Shown one piece after another: positions 44,970 to 56,965 of a stretch of DNA of 62,000 nucleotides. The translations under genes were made by a program, and so were the position numbers. The stretch spans positions 308,013-370,012 of the forward strand of contig NW_019091439.1 of NCBI RefSeq assembly GCF_001949145.1, in the 5' to 3' direction. A model generated the notes under the pieces. It saw only the letters and a program-made list of their open reading frames with translations, did no database searches and was not told the DNA's origin. This DNA comes from Acanthaster planci (taxonomy: Eukaryota > Echinodermata > Asteroidea > Valvatida > Acanthasteridae). Each line of letters begins with the position of its first letter. Position 1 is the first letter of the stretch.

Positions 44970-46948
44970 GAAAAGTTACAGAACATCCCACAATGCCACA
45001 TTGGACAGATTACTTTATGTTAATTCACGAAATCAGCAATTTCATTGCCCTGTTTGGCAATCTAAGGCAAATCTCGATAACTAGTTTTCAAATGCAGACC
45101 AAATCCCTACATTTAGTAATGATTCACCACCACATGACATATAGAATACTGACTTCACACATTTATTTGCACCCAAATTGAAGCCGTTTTCACCTTGCCG
45201 AGGGAGTAATAAACATCATGGACCTTTATGATCACCGCGGGTTGTGAATTTCATGCTAACAATGCAGGTACACTACAGTCACATGTACAGTGTATGTGTC
45301 GGTGATCGCAACTCATGAAATCCAGACGAGTACAGAGGAAGAGATCCACATCCAGCCACCGTGACTCTTGAGTTTAACAAACACCAACAAGTTTTCGAAG
45401 TATGTCCTACATGTATATGTACATGTAAAACACCAAGTTCCTCTAACAATTTCAATTTTTCCCAGCTAAATGGGCTCGCCTTCAAATCAAAGAAAATACA
45501 TGTACAATGTGAGTTGGAATCTGTTGCTTGGTAGCCAGTACATGTACTTGCACATGGTGGCCAGAAACACAACTCTTGCCAACTACAAGCAATAGCCAAA
45601 TATCATATTTAAAATGATGCACTCAAGAAAGTTTGTTTAAACTTTCAAACACAATCTACACCTTTCAATTCTTTCTTTTGTACATGTAACATATGTAACC
45701 TTACATACACCACATACACCAGAATCCCGCCTCTAACGAACTGGACAACTAGTACTACATATTGACAGCTAACACTAGTATAATATGGCTGATCCAGCAT
45801 CCCTGTATAACTTGTGATACTTACATGTACACATGAAAGCCATGCAAATGCTTCCTGAACATACTGAAATATAACCAACCATGCTGACCAACAGTCATCA
45901 GCTACAAGCACTTGCAGCTGATCCATCAGATTAAGGCTAAAACACAATCTATTCATAGTAATCGCCACTTACTTAATTAGGCCCCCCTCCCAAAGTCTCC
46001 AGTTTGTGGTCAGGGGTTGCCTCTAGAAGTGGTGCGGCGACTGGGTTTTTTGGATTTTGCCCTCACTTTTTTTTTCCTGGAAATGATGTACATGTACACA
46101 CATATATGTGCAATATGAACACAGGGCCTTGCTACTGAAATAGACTGGCCCCTCATTATTTACTGTTTAAAAGCGTTTTCAGCTTGTACAAGTTGTAGAT
46201 AAGACATAAGACCAACTCATTTGTCTGGTTTCCAGATGTAATTGTATGATATAGAAATGACGTCATCTGAAAAATCCCAATTTGTGGGTTTTTCACAAGC
46301 CTTCAGGGGCAAACACTGAGTATACGTCCGACCCCACAGTTCTGGGGGTAGGGCCTAGCCCTTTTTTGACATCAACTTGTACTACAGTACAGTCAAGACA
46401 GTTAATGGTTATTAACATTGAGCATGATGTCACAGCAATCCACCAAGGTGAGTTCGAAAGTGAAATGCGGCTCTTTAAGAACAGGGTCCTCAATCTCCAT
46501 AACAAGAGCACAGGCCTAAATCCCGGAATTTCCCGAGCTACCACATCGGTTACGCCACATTCACTGACGAGACACAAATCGGCTGTCTGACTGGCTATAA
46601 TAAAGCTACGTACATGTGTACAAATGTACACAGGCCTCTGCCTGTGCCGCGTGTACGAGTATAGGCTAATAGGCCTAAGGTAAGGGGGGCCTACATCATG
46701 TAGGCCTACGTGTTTCACGGAACGGAGTTTATCTTTTCGCCGAAATCAATCACATAAAAACGCTAGGCCTACTGAAATAATACGAACTCACTGAGAGGCC
46801 ACCGACAAACTGCAATCTCTTATTTATCCACTACGTACACGATTACTGGAGAAAATGCAACGAACGCTGAAGCACGGTTCTCTAAAAAAGCCTATGTTTT
46901 GGCCGTCAAACGGTAAACAAGCCACATACGGTAAACCCCCCCACACAC

Positions 46949-47048
46949 ACCTACCTCCACAAAATGGCGGCTACGTTTGATTGGCAGCTTTCAATACGTG
47001 ATGTCATTTGCAACTTCCAATCACGTGATACAGTGGGAGGAGTCACCC
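46949..47048 (-). promoter_or_regulatory. Probable promoter and 5' UTR exon end of the MTMR3/4 gene
   Basis: A YY1-like AAAATGGCGGC (46961-46971), two CCAAT boxes (ATTGG at 46979-46983; CCAAT at 47017-47021), an E-box CACGTG (47022-47027) and a CRE-like GTGATGTCAT lie within 80 bp. On the minus strand the YY1 site is followed by a donor, GTGGAG/GTAGGT (GT at 46954-46953), so a non-coding first exon ending at 46955 is likely. This fits the gene whose coding exons begin near 40.5 kb. The assignment to that gene rests on position and strand. Confidence 0.5.
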
Positions 47049-47049
47049 T

Positions 47050-49221
47050 GCAAACTACTATTCATGAAAAATTCCAGTAAGCACGAAATACTCTCTCGGC
47101 CTGCCTTCGTTTAAAAGAAAAGGAATCACGCACACTTCAGTTTCCAAATAAAAAACGAAGAAAAAATGTGTTTGGAATAAATATAAAATACTGAAAAAAA
47201 AAGAATGCCCTTCGATAGCTTTCGTAACATTCATTTTGAAATCAGGTGCAAGTCAAATCAGTCATTATCAAAGAATACGTTTTGGTTTCGAATCATAGGG
47301 AGAAACAGTTTGTAGAAACGGCTTTTAACGTCGAGAGGAAATTGTGTGTTACGTCATCTACGATTTCATTTCCTTTTCTTTACACTACATGTATTCAGTT
47401 CCTTCCAACAAAATGCTTAAGAGTTATTAATTTCAATTTTAAAACAAAACTGTGAAGTTGGCACACACGAAAAATGAAAGACGTGATCTTTCACTTCGCA
47501 AGAGAGTCAAGCTTCAGGTCCCACTAGATGAACGTAAAGAGTAAAGACTGATTCCGGCAGACGCATTTTTATGTTTTTCTCTTTCCTTTTTCTCTTTGTT
47601 TTAATAATGTCCAATGCTATTCACTGTTTATGTGAAGACAGGCATGCAAATGCGCAACGTATACATGTACATGTACATTTACAAACCATTACGTGCATGG
47701 CACAAGGCACTGACGAGCGCAGTACGATGGTCCTGTATTGCAGTCGTAAGCAATCTCTTTATCTGTGATAGATTGTTTTGTCGGGGTTCTTTGGGGGCGG
47801 GACATGCATGCTTGCGTTTTGAGGGGATAAACTAAGGAGCAAATGTGTGGGACTTTTCAAATGTGCTGTATTTAAAGAGGAATGGGCTTATTCAATGACA
47901 AACTTCAACAACCTCAACTTCAGTTTGGTGATGATTTACCAAAGTGAATTTGCAACCGATGGTGAAATGGAAAGTTGTCCCTTTTGCTCAGGATTGGAAA
48001 GTTCAAAATCCAGGAATTTTTAGGGTTGGTCGTATTATCGTGCTTCTCAAATTTTTTGTCTGATTGTTGCAGTCAGGAGGACACATAGGTGATGCATTAA
48101 ACTTTTTATCGATATACAAAAGATGACACTGTGGGGTGTCATCTTTTTTTATTGTCACTGTAATTCTTAATTTGTTTATTATTATTATTATTTTTTTGTC
48201 ATTTTTCCCCTTCCCCTTTTTCTTCATGCTTCATTTTTGGTTTTGTTATTGTGTGTATCAGAGCAAAGGGATGCCAGTGGCGTATTATCTTAGCTTGTCA
48301 CCCAGCGCCGGAACAAGGCGCTTGGAAGGATTGATGGCTGAACACAGGTGTTCTGGTCCCGCTTTTCATGGGAAAAAGTTCTTACCAAATGCAAAAGCAT
48401 CTAAAAAAAACCACCAAAAACCAGGGTACTCTTCAACGCATTTAAAATACCAGAAACGAAATGTAATGATTAAGTGCTTGTGTATGAAGTGAATGACAAA
48501 ATGGCTTCGCTTTTACAACACAATGCCAAGAGACGATTTTATCACAGTTAGCTGGTGCGGTTCTAGAGCCATTTTTTTGGGGGGGGCGGGCTAGACCCTT
48601 CGCACGTGGCGTTACCTTTGAACTTTCGCTAATGGTCTTTCACTTTGGTAGAGAAAAAGGAATCTAATGTATATTACGCATAATGACCCTGCAAAATGAT
48701 CATGAACTATTCATTTAATTTTTTAATGCGAAAATTGCGAATCCAATATTTTCCAGCCTTTTTTGTTCACTTTTTTGGGCGGAGTTAGACGAAAATTTTG
48801 GGGGCTCCCCCAGCTCCCGTAAAACTGCGCCTGGTAGTTTAGGACGAATCAAGTCGCCATGTACGTTTTCTCGGTGGTCCGGTTGCGTACACACGCACCA
48901 CCACCAAAGTGTTCGAGCGCCCTCTTGAGTTACAAATAAAGTAAACTATGCACATGTACACTGGTCCCACTTCATGTCGCTTTTTGGTACGCGAGAACTC
49001 GGAGGGAACCCGGTGCATACGAGATATGAAATAAACAAGCATGCATTTTCGCGCATCCATAACTTGCACGAGCTCATGTGCATGCATGATGCGCATGAGA
49101 TAATGCACTCGGTTCGGTGGCATGCCTGGACTTACCGTGAAGATTTTGATCCGAGAGTTGTAATCGTTTCACTATTTAAAGACGATTTTGTGAGAAAGGC
49201 AAGCTCTAGTATTTTGACATC
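47050..49221. other. Intergenic region between MTMR3/4 and NXN 5' ends
   Basis: No recognised exon. A T-rich (ATT)n tract lies at 48176-48205. The last 300 bp before the NXN ATG is CpG-richer, with GCATGCATGATGCGCATGAG, and probably includes the NXN promoter. No TATA box was chosen. Confidence 0.4.
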
Positions 49222-49539
49222 ATGACAAGCCCACTTGTTCTTCTTCTTGGCGAAGTACTCCTCAATAAACAACGTGAGAAGGTGGACGTGTCGTCGTTGG
49301 CCGGGGAGGGGAGAGTCATCGGCCTGTATTTCGCGGCGCACTGGTGCGCCCCGTGCCGGGAGTACACGCCGATCTTGAGCAACTTCTACAACAGTTTCAA
49401 CAGTGAACACGGGCAAGGGGGTGGGAAAAGACTTGAAGTTGTCTTTGTGAGTTCAGATAAGACAGAGCAACACTGCGATGAGCACTTCATGCAACACATG
49501 CCCTGGCTGTTGCTTCCTTTTTCAGAAAGACATGTCAAG
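49222..49539 (+). CDS. NXN: Nucleoredoxin (NXN family), first coding exon, gene runs off the window
   Basis: This exon has 106 codons, beginning at an ATG and ending at AAG/GTATTT in phase 0. It encodes a thioredoxin-like half domain: LLGEVLL (human LLGEKLV), VDVSSLAGEGRVIGLYFAAH, the redox motif WCAPCREYTPILSNFYNSF, then RLEVVFVSSD (human RLEIVFVSSD) and MPWLLLPFSERHVK (human MPWLALPYKEKHRK). The exon border falls where human NXN continues LKLWNKYRI. Nucleoredoxin is a cytosolic and nuclear thioredoxin-family regulator that binds Dishevelled in Wnt signalling. NXNL1/NXNL2 are less likely because of the MPWL and VDVxSL matches. No second exon was recognised before 62000, so the first intron is at least about 12.4 kb or the exon was missed. 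The open frame past 49539 is intron read-through. Confidence 0.85.
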
Positions 49540-52373
49540 GTATTTATCAAGAATGTAAATACATGTACATGGTCAAATGTAACTAGCCTCCACTCAAATC
49601 TAGTACTATGAATAGTATACATGTGAGTGTACATGTAGGATTTTTACTTATGTATTTCAACCAGATTATACATGTAATTTGTCCCTGTTGCTTGTTCCCA
49701 AGTGAAGTGCTTTGTTCATAGCAAAATCTTAGTTTCAAGCTTACAAGTATTTTGATTGCTGAAAATTGTGTCAACTTTGGATAGGTGTTCGGTTATTAAT
49801 GCTAGGAGTGATAAGTTTCTGTTTCTATTTTCTAATTGACTGGTAGCCTACATGTACATCTACATTTAGGTCATGCCACCATGATCGGTCTGTTGCTTTT
49901 TCCTTGTAATTCTCAGCTCTGGTAAATCATTTTGAAAAGGTGAAGTAGACTCGGATATTTTCTGTATGATTAACCAGTAGCACAATGTTGATAGCCGAAG
50001 TCCACTGATATTGATAACACGCACAACAGTTACATCCAAAAGGTGCAACAGCAATCCATGTGCTATATGCCAACTGGGAATTGGAATTGTTTATATTGTG
50101 AAAGTTATGGTAGAGTTTCATATATGGACATCACTTAAGTTCCCTTGCAGTAGTTTATAAACATGCCCAAAAAAGTCAAATGTAGCAGTGAAAATGTGGA
50201 ATCATATACATTTACATGTACTTAGCAAATACTCAGAATTTTTCAGACTGGGCTCATACATGTCATAGGGTTTGTGCACAGGGTGTCAAGTGATGTCTGT
50301 ACGTGTACTTGTATATGGAACACTTTCCAAAGTGATAAAGGAAAGATTTAAGTATCATATTCCTCCAGATTTGTGAGTGTCACAAACACCAGCAAGTTCA
50401 CCCTACACTCTAGTATGTTCATGCCCCCAGAGACAACGTTCATTTACAAACGTGCATGTGCACTTCATTTTCAACAATGGTTTTTCGTGAGAGCAGATTT
50501 TTTCAATGACTGACCTGGTAAAATACCGAAGTGTTGCAGCAAAAATAAATGTTGGGAGGATGTAAACATAACACCACGAACACACATTTTTCCTCCTTTT
50601 GTTAGATTTTTGAGTAACGGTAAATCTCGAAAATAATATAAAAAGGTGAATTTTTACTGACCCTTTTTACCACTCAAAAATATCAAATTGCAAAAATTTG
50701 TACTGACTTCATAAAGTAGAAATTTCTAAGTGAAAATAAGTTTTCTGAGACAAAAATTCTTGCACCAAATTAAAATTTCACCCTTAATGCATTGATTTTA
50801 CGCATTTATTTTGAACCAGCCAGACGAAATTTTCATTAAACAGGCCATTTTGAATCACCCCTAAATCGTATTGATCCAACGGTGTACAAAAATTCAAACC
50901 CAGTTTGTGTAGATTTTTATTACCAAAGTTGTATCCAACACTAGGATGATGATTTTCTGTTAGATTGAACTGATTTCATCAGTACTGATGCCATTTCTTA
51001 AGGTAATTCGTCGTCAATGAAACTCCCAACATCACAGTGGTCGCATTCTCCTCAGCACAAGTGCATAAATATGTACATGTCACCTGTACATGTAAATGTG
51101 TACACCTGTAAACATGCATACTCAACTGCACTTGACATGTGACTTGCTGTAAAAATGTTTCTCAAAAGTCTGCACTTACTAGAGTATGGTGCAAGGATAT
51201 CCTCTTTTTGTTAAAGGTTTGACAAAGTTATAACTCCTGACTCTAAGAATTAAGTTTTATTAAGACATAAAATAATCATAGAACAGATACTAGTATGTGA
51301 CAAATGTTTCCATTACAAATGTCTGGATTCTCACAGTTTGGCGTGAAAATTTGGTTCAAATTAAAACTTACTTTACAAAAACTTGCAACCGGTGGATTCC
51401 CAATTTTTGCATGCAGTCGATTAAGACAGTCTTCTACTTTATATGAATCTAGTTTTTATAACCAGGAAAACTCATTTTTAATAGATATTGATCAAATTTG
51501 GCAACATTCAAGTTTTTCAGGTGAATAAATCAAATAATTTTTGGGTTATTTAAAACCATATTTTTCATTTTCATTTTTGAGGCAGGGTACAAAATCAGTT
51601 CCACAGAAAATATAACGATTAATGTAATTTGGATTTGTCATCAAAAATTTCATTATTTATGCTGGGTTTCCTGGAATTATCCATTAACAAAGAGGATACC
51701 TGATTTTGCAGTCAGAGTGCGTGAAATCAGACATAACGTGTACCGGTAGCCTGTTGCTATGCTATTAACTGCAAATCTTGCACAGGTGCACTTTGGTAAG
51801 GAGCACTATGAGCATGCCTACACTGCACTGAACCCCCTTTCTTTTGCCCCTCCCCCCTAAACTTGCTGGTGCTTGTGTCTCTCAAAAAAGTGATGGTTGT
51901 CCTGACGGACTCAAGTTCATGTGTTAATCAATCAGGGAGCTTTCATTGCGTGAGGTCACAGCGAGGTGAAAACATGGTTGACTTGTGGTAATGTACATGT
52001 ACATGTAGCGGTTTGTTTCACTGCCGAAAAGGTCATGAAGTTGCCAGATGTCACAGAGAGTTGTGTCCTTGCATACAGACTTATAGTGTATATCTCATTC
52101 TTTCCCCAAAATAAAAACCAAAAAAATTCACTATTGTCGGGAAGAAATGTATGTACACGTACAGTGTATCTCTGCTGTGCAGACATGGGAATGAAATGAT
52201 CATAGTTTTTCTCATGGGACTGATGCATATAAATTGCTCAATTCAAGATGTATGATAGCAGTTTGCAAATACATGTATGTGACACAACTTACACTGTAAC
52301 ATGTCTGTAGCCATAAATAGGGGTACCACATGCCTTATTTAAAGCAATGTGTACATGTACATGCTATCTGGGT

Positions 52374-52604
52374 CATTCCAGAATTTGGGGGTCCAGTTTT
52401 TTTGTGTCCCTGTCATGTGATTTGTAAGTTCAGAACACATTTTCTAATTTCCAAGAGTGATGAATTCATTGCAAATTACCTGCCAAACAAATAGTAATAG
52501 TTCGAAAACAATTCCAGTGATATTTCCATGTCAAATAAAAAATGTCAGATGTAACAGGGACACGAAAAAGTCACACTTTTGGATCCCTAATTTCTGAATT
52601 AACC
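52374..52604. mobile_element. MITE, copy 2 (TTCCAGAAATTAGGGGTCC family)
   Basis: ATTCCAGAATTTGGGGGTCC at the left and GGATCCCTAATTTCTGAATT at the right. The body is about 85% like 27556-27797 by eye (GTAAGTTCAGAACACATTTT shared exactly). Confidence 0.85.
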
Positions 52605-55600
52605 ATCTACATGTACATATATGTACTGGTACATGTACATGTAATAATACTTTTGTACATGTATGCTACAGTACATGTATATACATGTACCTGTGAAGGC
52701 ACATGTGCACAAATCTTTCTCAACTCTGCACAGTTCTGAACAAGAATGGAAGCTTGTTTTGCCATCTTTTAAAGGTTCGGTACCTTTATGGCATTTCTGT
52801 CAGACCAAAATCCCTTCCATTGTCATGTATACAAATGTCGAGCAAGGCCTCAGGTTGTAAACAGATCTCATACATGTACCGGTACTTTGGGTGCTGATTA
52901 GCCTAACTGGTAGGTTCTGTCTCCATAAATGGTGTGAAGCTGGGGAATTCTTTAGAATCGTTGAAATTGGCTCTGCAGTCATATGCATCAGAACTCCTAG
53001 GTAACTTTACATGTATAGGGATTACAGGACTTGAATCAAGAACGTTTGGAAACCTAGATTCACATGTACCGGTACATGTGCTGTATGTGATTGTACATGT
53101 ACATGTACGTGTGTATACATGAAGTACCCCGTGTAACATCAAACAGTGCACAGGACATGTCTTGAGTGTTTGCATATTGAGCTTGGTCACTTTTTGGTTG
53201 GCTTTGTTGACTGTCACTGATGCCCAGTAAAATTTGGCCAGTATTATTGGTGCATGAAACCAAGACACTCTGGGACTTGTTCTTTCTGTTAGTGGAACCA
53301 AGAATTCCGGACTGACCATCTAGAAATGAGAAAGTGAAAGAAGATACTCAAAAAGTTTTGTTCATGTAGAGTGAGTAGAAACTCTTGTAATGACATGAGG
53401 CAGGGATTGAAAGCCTAATCCACCTGGGTGAAATTCAAAGCCAGGCCGCTAAGGTTGAGGGGAAGGAGAAGAAAGAGTACAGCCTGACTGCCTCCTCCAT
53501 CACGTAACTTTTCTCCCAAACTTCAAACCCGGCCCAAACTGATAGAAACATCTGAACATCCACACATCATCAGATGTTCCCTTTTGTAGCTTACAAGTTT
53601 ACTATTAACCCCAACAGTCCTCAATCCTCCAAAAACCTGTTAAGTGGTTTTGCAGGAATAGGGCTGTACCATATTTGTGGCTGACTGCGATGGATACACC
53701 GTGTCAAAGTCTTGGGTTAGACATTTACATGTACATGTATGCTCACCCATGCATTACGCGTACTTAACATGTAGGCCTACATGTAGATTAGATGCTTGAA
53801 ATCATCCGCACTGCTCCAGGATATCATTTGCACTGCTTCAACATGTTGACAGGAATTGCTGGGGGGATTTGCAAAGGTTGAGCATAGAGCTCTGTTCTAG
53901 CTCTAGTTTGAGGCAGGGCTTACTCCTTCAAGGAATACATTCATGAAATAACAGGATTTTAGTGCATGGAGGTTACTGTACATAAAGTACACATGTACAG
54001 GTTTATTCCTTATGAAAGGAGTATGAAGGATTGAAGATGCAGCCAGCTAGATAGGCTTCGTTGATAATCAGGTTGATGATCAAATATGGAAACGAGTCCT
54101 GTCATCCTATTTTCTTCCTAAGGATACTCATATTATTTGCTCCTGTGGATTTAATTGTAACAAAAATGGAGTTTTTATGATAATATCACAAATTACATCT
54201 ATCCAGTTTACTTAGATAAGGGAGTTTCAAAACAAATTAAAGTACATTGTGTTCCCTTGTCCACATTTTAAAAAAGCAGACATTCAATGAAGTAAAATTT
54301 AACGTAAAATTTAGGAAACCGTAGAAAGTACTGGTCACTGACCTCCCCAGGATGCATAACCCACACTTCAGGGGAAAAAGGTTAAACCTGGCCACAGAGG
54401 AGGAGCCTGTGGGAAACGCTGTGAGTTGTCAGGAGATGTCATTTCTAAACTGAAAAGTATGTCCAAATTGAAACTGATAGTAGTTAGCAAAGGGCATCTA
54501 AGCTTTAATACGATCTCTCAAGCTTATGTAACAAATAGTACCGGTCGATTATAAATAATTTTGTTGAACAAGCAGCTTATTAATTGAAAGACTGTGCAAC
54601 ACAAGAGAGTATTCATTTACTCTGAGCTGTCATTCTGTGTCATCTTTAGAAAGATCAAATAATTATACTCCTCGTGCCATCATGTCTTTGCTTCAAAGTT
54701 CAAGATGTCCTCACTGACTTGGTAATGTCTGGACTGTGGAAGTTTCCCTGGAGCAATTCATGGTGAGAAAAGTTACATGTACATGTATGTATGAGTACAA
54801 TTCAGACTGTTGAGCCTCTCATTTCCCATGCGTGATAACCCTCCCACAAAGTCCCACTGAACTGTGATTGAACTATTAACAGGCTATAATGTGTCTCAGT
54901 AATGTGATTATTTGCATAAATCATTGTGCCAGCAGTGCACTAGTTATACGTTAATGGAGTCCACCATGCCCTGGTGTATAGGCTTTATTGACTCTTGGAG
55001 GAAATCAATCTTTTCTCTTGACATTCTCTGTCCTGTATACAGTTGGTCATAAGCGGTATGCTGAGCATCTGTTACCACATTTTCACACTATGGAAATAAT
55101 ACATACACAATATAAGAATCTTATTACACTCCAATCAAGTTTGTGTTTGTTGGGATCTGTTAACCACTCACGAGTCATGTACACACAGTGTGTGTATGAC
55201 AAGCAAATTATCAAACATCTTCAAAACAATTAAATTCCACTTCTGTCTGCATAGAAATTATATTTTGTATTATTTGAATATACAGTGTACTGCAGACAGT
55301 GTACATACTCTGTTAAATAGGTTAGAACAAAACAAAACAAAGAAATTAGATGGCCAAAGTAAACCCCTTCCCTGTACAAACAAAAATTCTCTCACACCCA
55401 ACCCCCCCCCATAAAAAGATCCTGGATTGCCCCTGTTGTCTAAAATTAGACAGAAAACACATTGCAGAATGTACTGTACATTATTGGCATGCTGAACCCA
55501 ACAAGGTTATGGAGGATTTCAATGGTCCCTAGGGGGTTAGGGTTATTGGCATCATTGTTCCGAACTGTCCCCACTATTCCATGTCTGGTTGATGTACATG

Positions 55601-56464
55601 TAGTTCCCAATACATGAGCAACAAATGGATCCATATTTGGACGTGCCATTTGTGATGTCTCTATGTATGCATGTACTGGTACCTTCTTTTACCACATTTG
55701 TCATCTAATGCCATTCATGTATGCATGACTTGTGTAGGCATCCAGGCCACTTCCACCAGAATTGGTTTTGATTGGAGGAAACTCCACAGCCAGTCATGGT
55801 GAGTGGTCGGCAGTGGGCTGTTCTTGACTGTTGGGATGTGTACAGTATGTGTTTTTATTCCAGTGGATCACATGACACCTACGGTAACTGCAAAGCCAAA
55901 GTTTGAAGGCCCTAGAGTCAAATTATATTATGATTCTTTGTTTGGCAGTTCAACATGTGTAACACAAGGCAGTGTTTGCAGCTAGCTTCCCATGTGAGAT
56001 CGGCCATTTTGCTATGGCTAATCCGTTAAGTAGATTTGTGCAGCTTTCTACCAGTGGAACAAAATGTTACTAAATACCCCCCTCCCAAAATTGAGTTAGT
56101 AGTGTACATACATGTACATAGTAGTAATTCTTGACCTTAACCTTTTGATGCATGTGTGATAGTGTTATCAACAAAAAAATTTCCATCTAGTGCTGGAAAA
56201 GTTGTTTTTATCTGTAAATCTGTGTTACAGAACCTTGCCAGGACTTCACATACATGTACATGTTCAGCAAATGTAGCCCAACACCTGGTTTCTAAAAAGG
56301 ACACACATTATATTGTAACACTACAGTCAGCATCCATTTCAGGATGACAGCTTGAAATGTATGCATTTATAATAATTCCATAGGTGTACTGCACTGTGAT
56401 AATTGCCTGCCATGGTTAATACAAAGGACCATGAATTCTTCAAATCTCTTTATGGGGTTCTTTA

Positions 56465-56965
56465 TTGAGGGGATGAATAATGGGTTTGGTTGGTCTGAAA
56501 CGTGTTTAAGACGAGCACAGGAGAATGGATGCGACTAATGCCCGAGCCGCTGGCGAGGGCATTGTCAGCTAATATTTGTTCCCATTCATAAAAATGGTTT
56601 TAGTCTGAGAGTCAAAAAAAGTCAGTGGACGATTATATTCCAAGGACCCTGTTCAAGAATTTTACTTTCATTTTTCCAAGCACTCCCATCCATTTTTTGG
56701 TGTATTCCTTTTGCAAGTAGTCCAGAAGAATCTCGTTATATGGACTTGGGGCTGCCTGTGGCGAGTACTGTGTCCTACAATGCACACAGACTCTTGACCA
56801 ATAGGAATGGATTAAACTGTCTTGTATCCATGTACCAGCACGTTTTTACACAGCAGGCATCAAATCACAGCAGGCGTTATCAAATCGCAGCAGGCATTAT
56901 CAAATGTTAATACACGGTCACATTGTGCGTTGTTAAATATGGAAACTGTCTAAGGTATTTATGAA
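56465..56965 (+). repeat. Interspersed ~500-bp repeat, copy 3 of 3
   Basis: Colinear with 3655-4210. Here the inner unit CAGCAGGCATTATCAAAT is present about three times in tandem (56860-56905), against two in copy 1 and one in copy 2. Confidence 0.75.

Noticed and set aside
46293-46718. 141-codon minus-strand frame upstream of the phosphatase gene
   Set aside because: Composition and lack of motifs fit chance. It would lie in the presumed 5' intron.
48136-48492. 118-codon plus-strand frame with a Phe/Ile-rich start
   Set aside because: The hydrophobic part is translation of an (ATT)n/T-rich tract, not a membrane protein.
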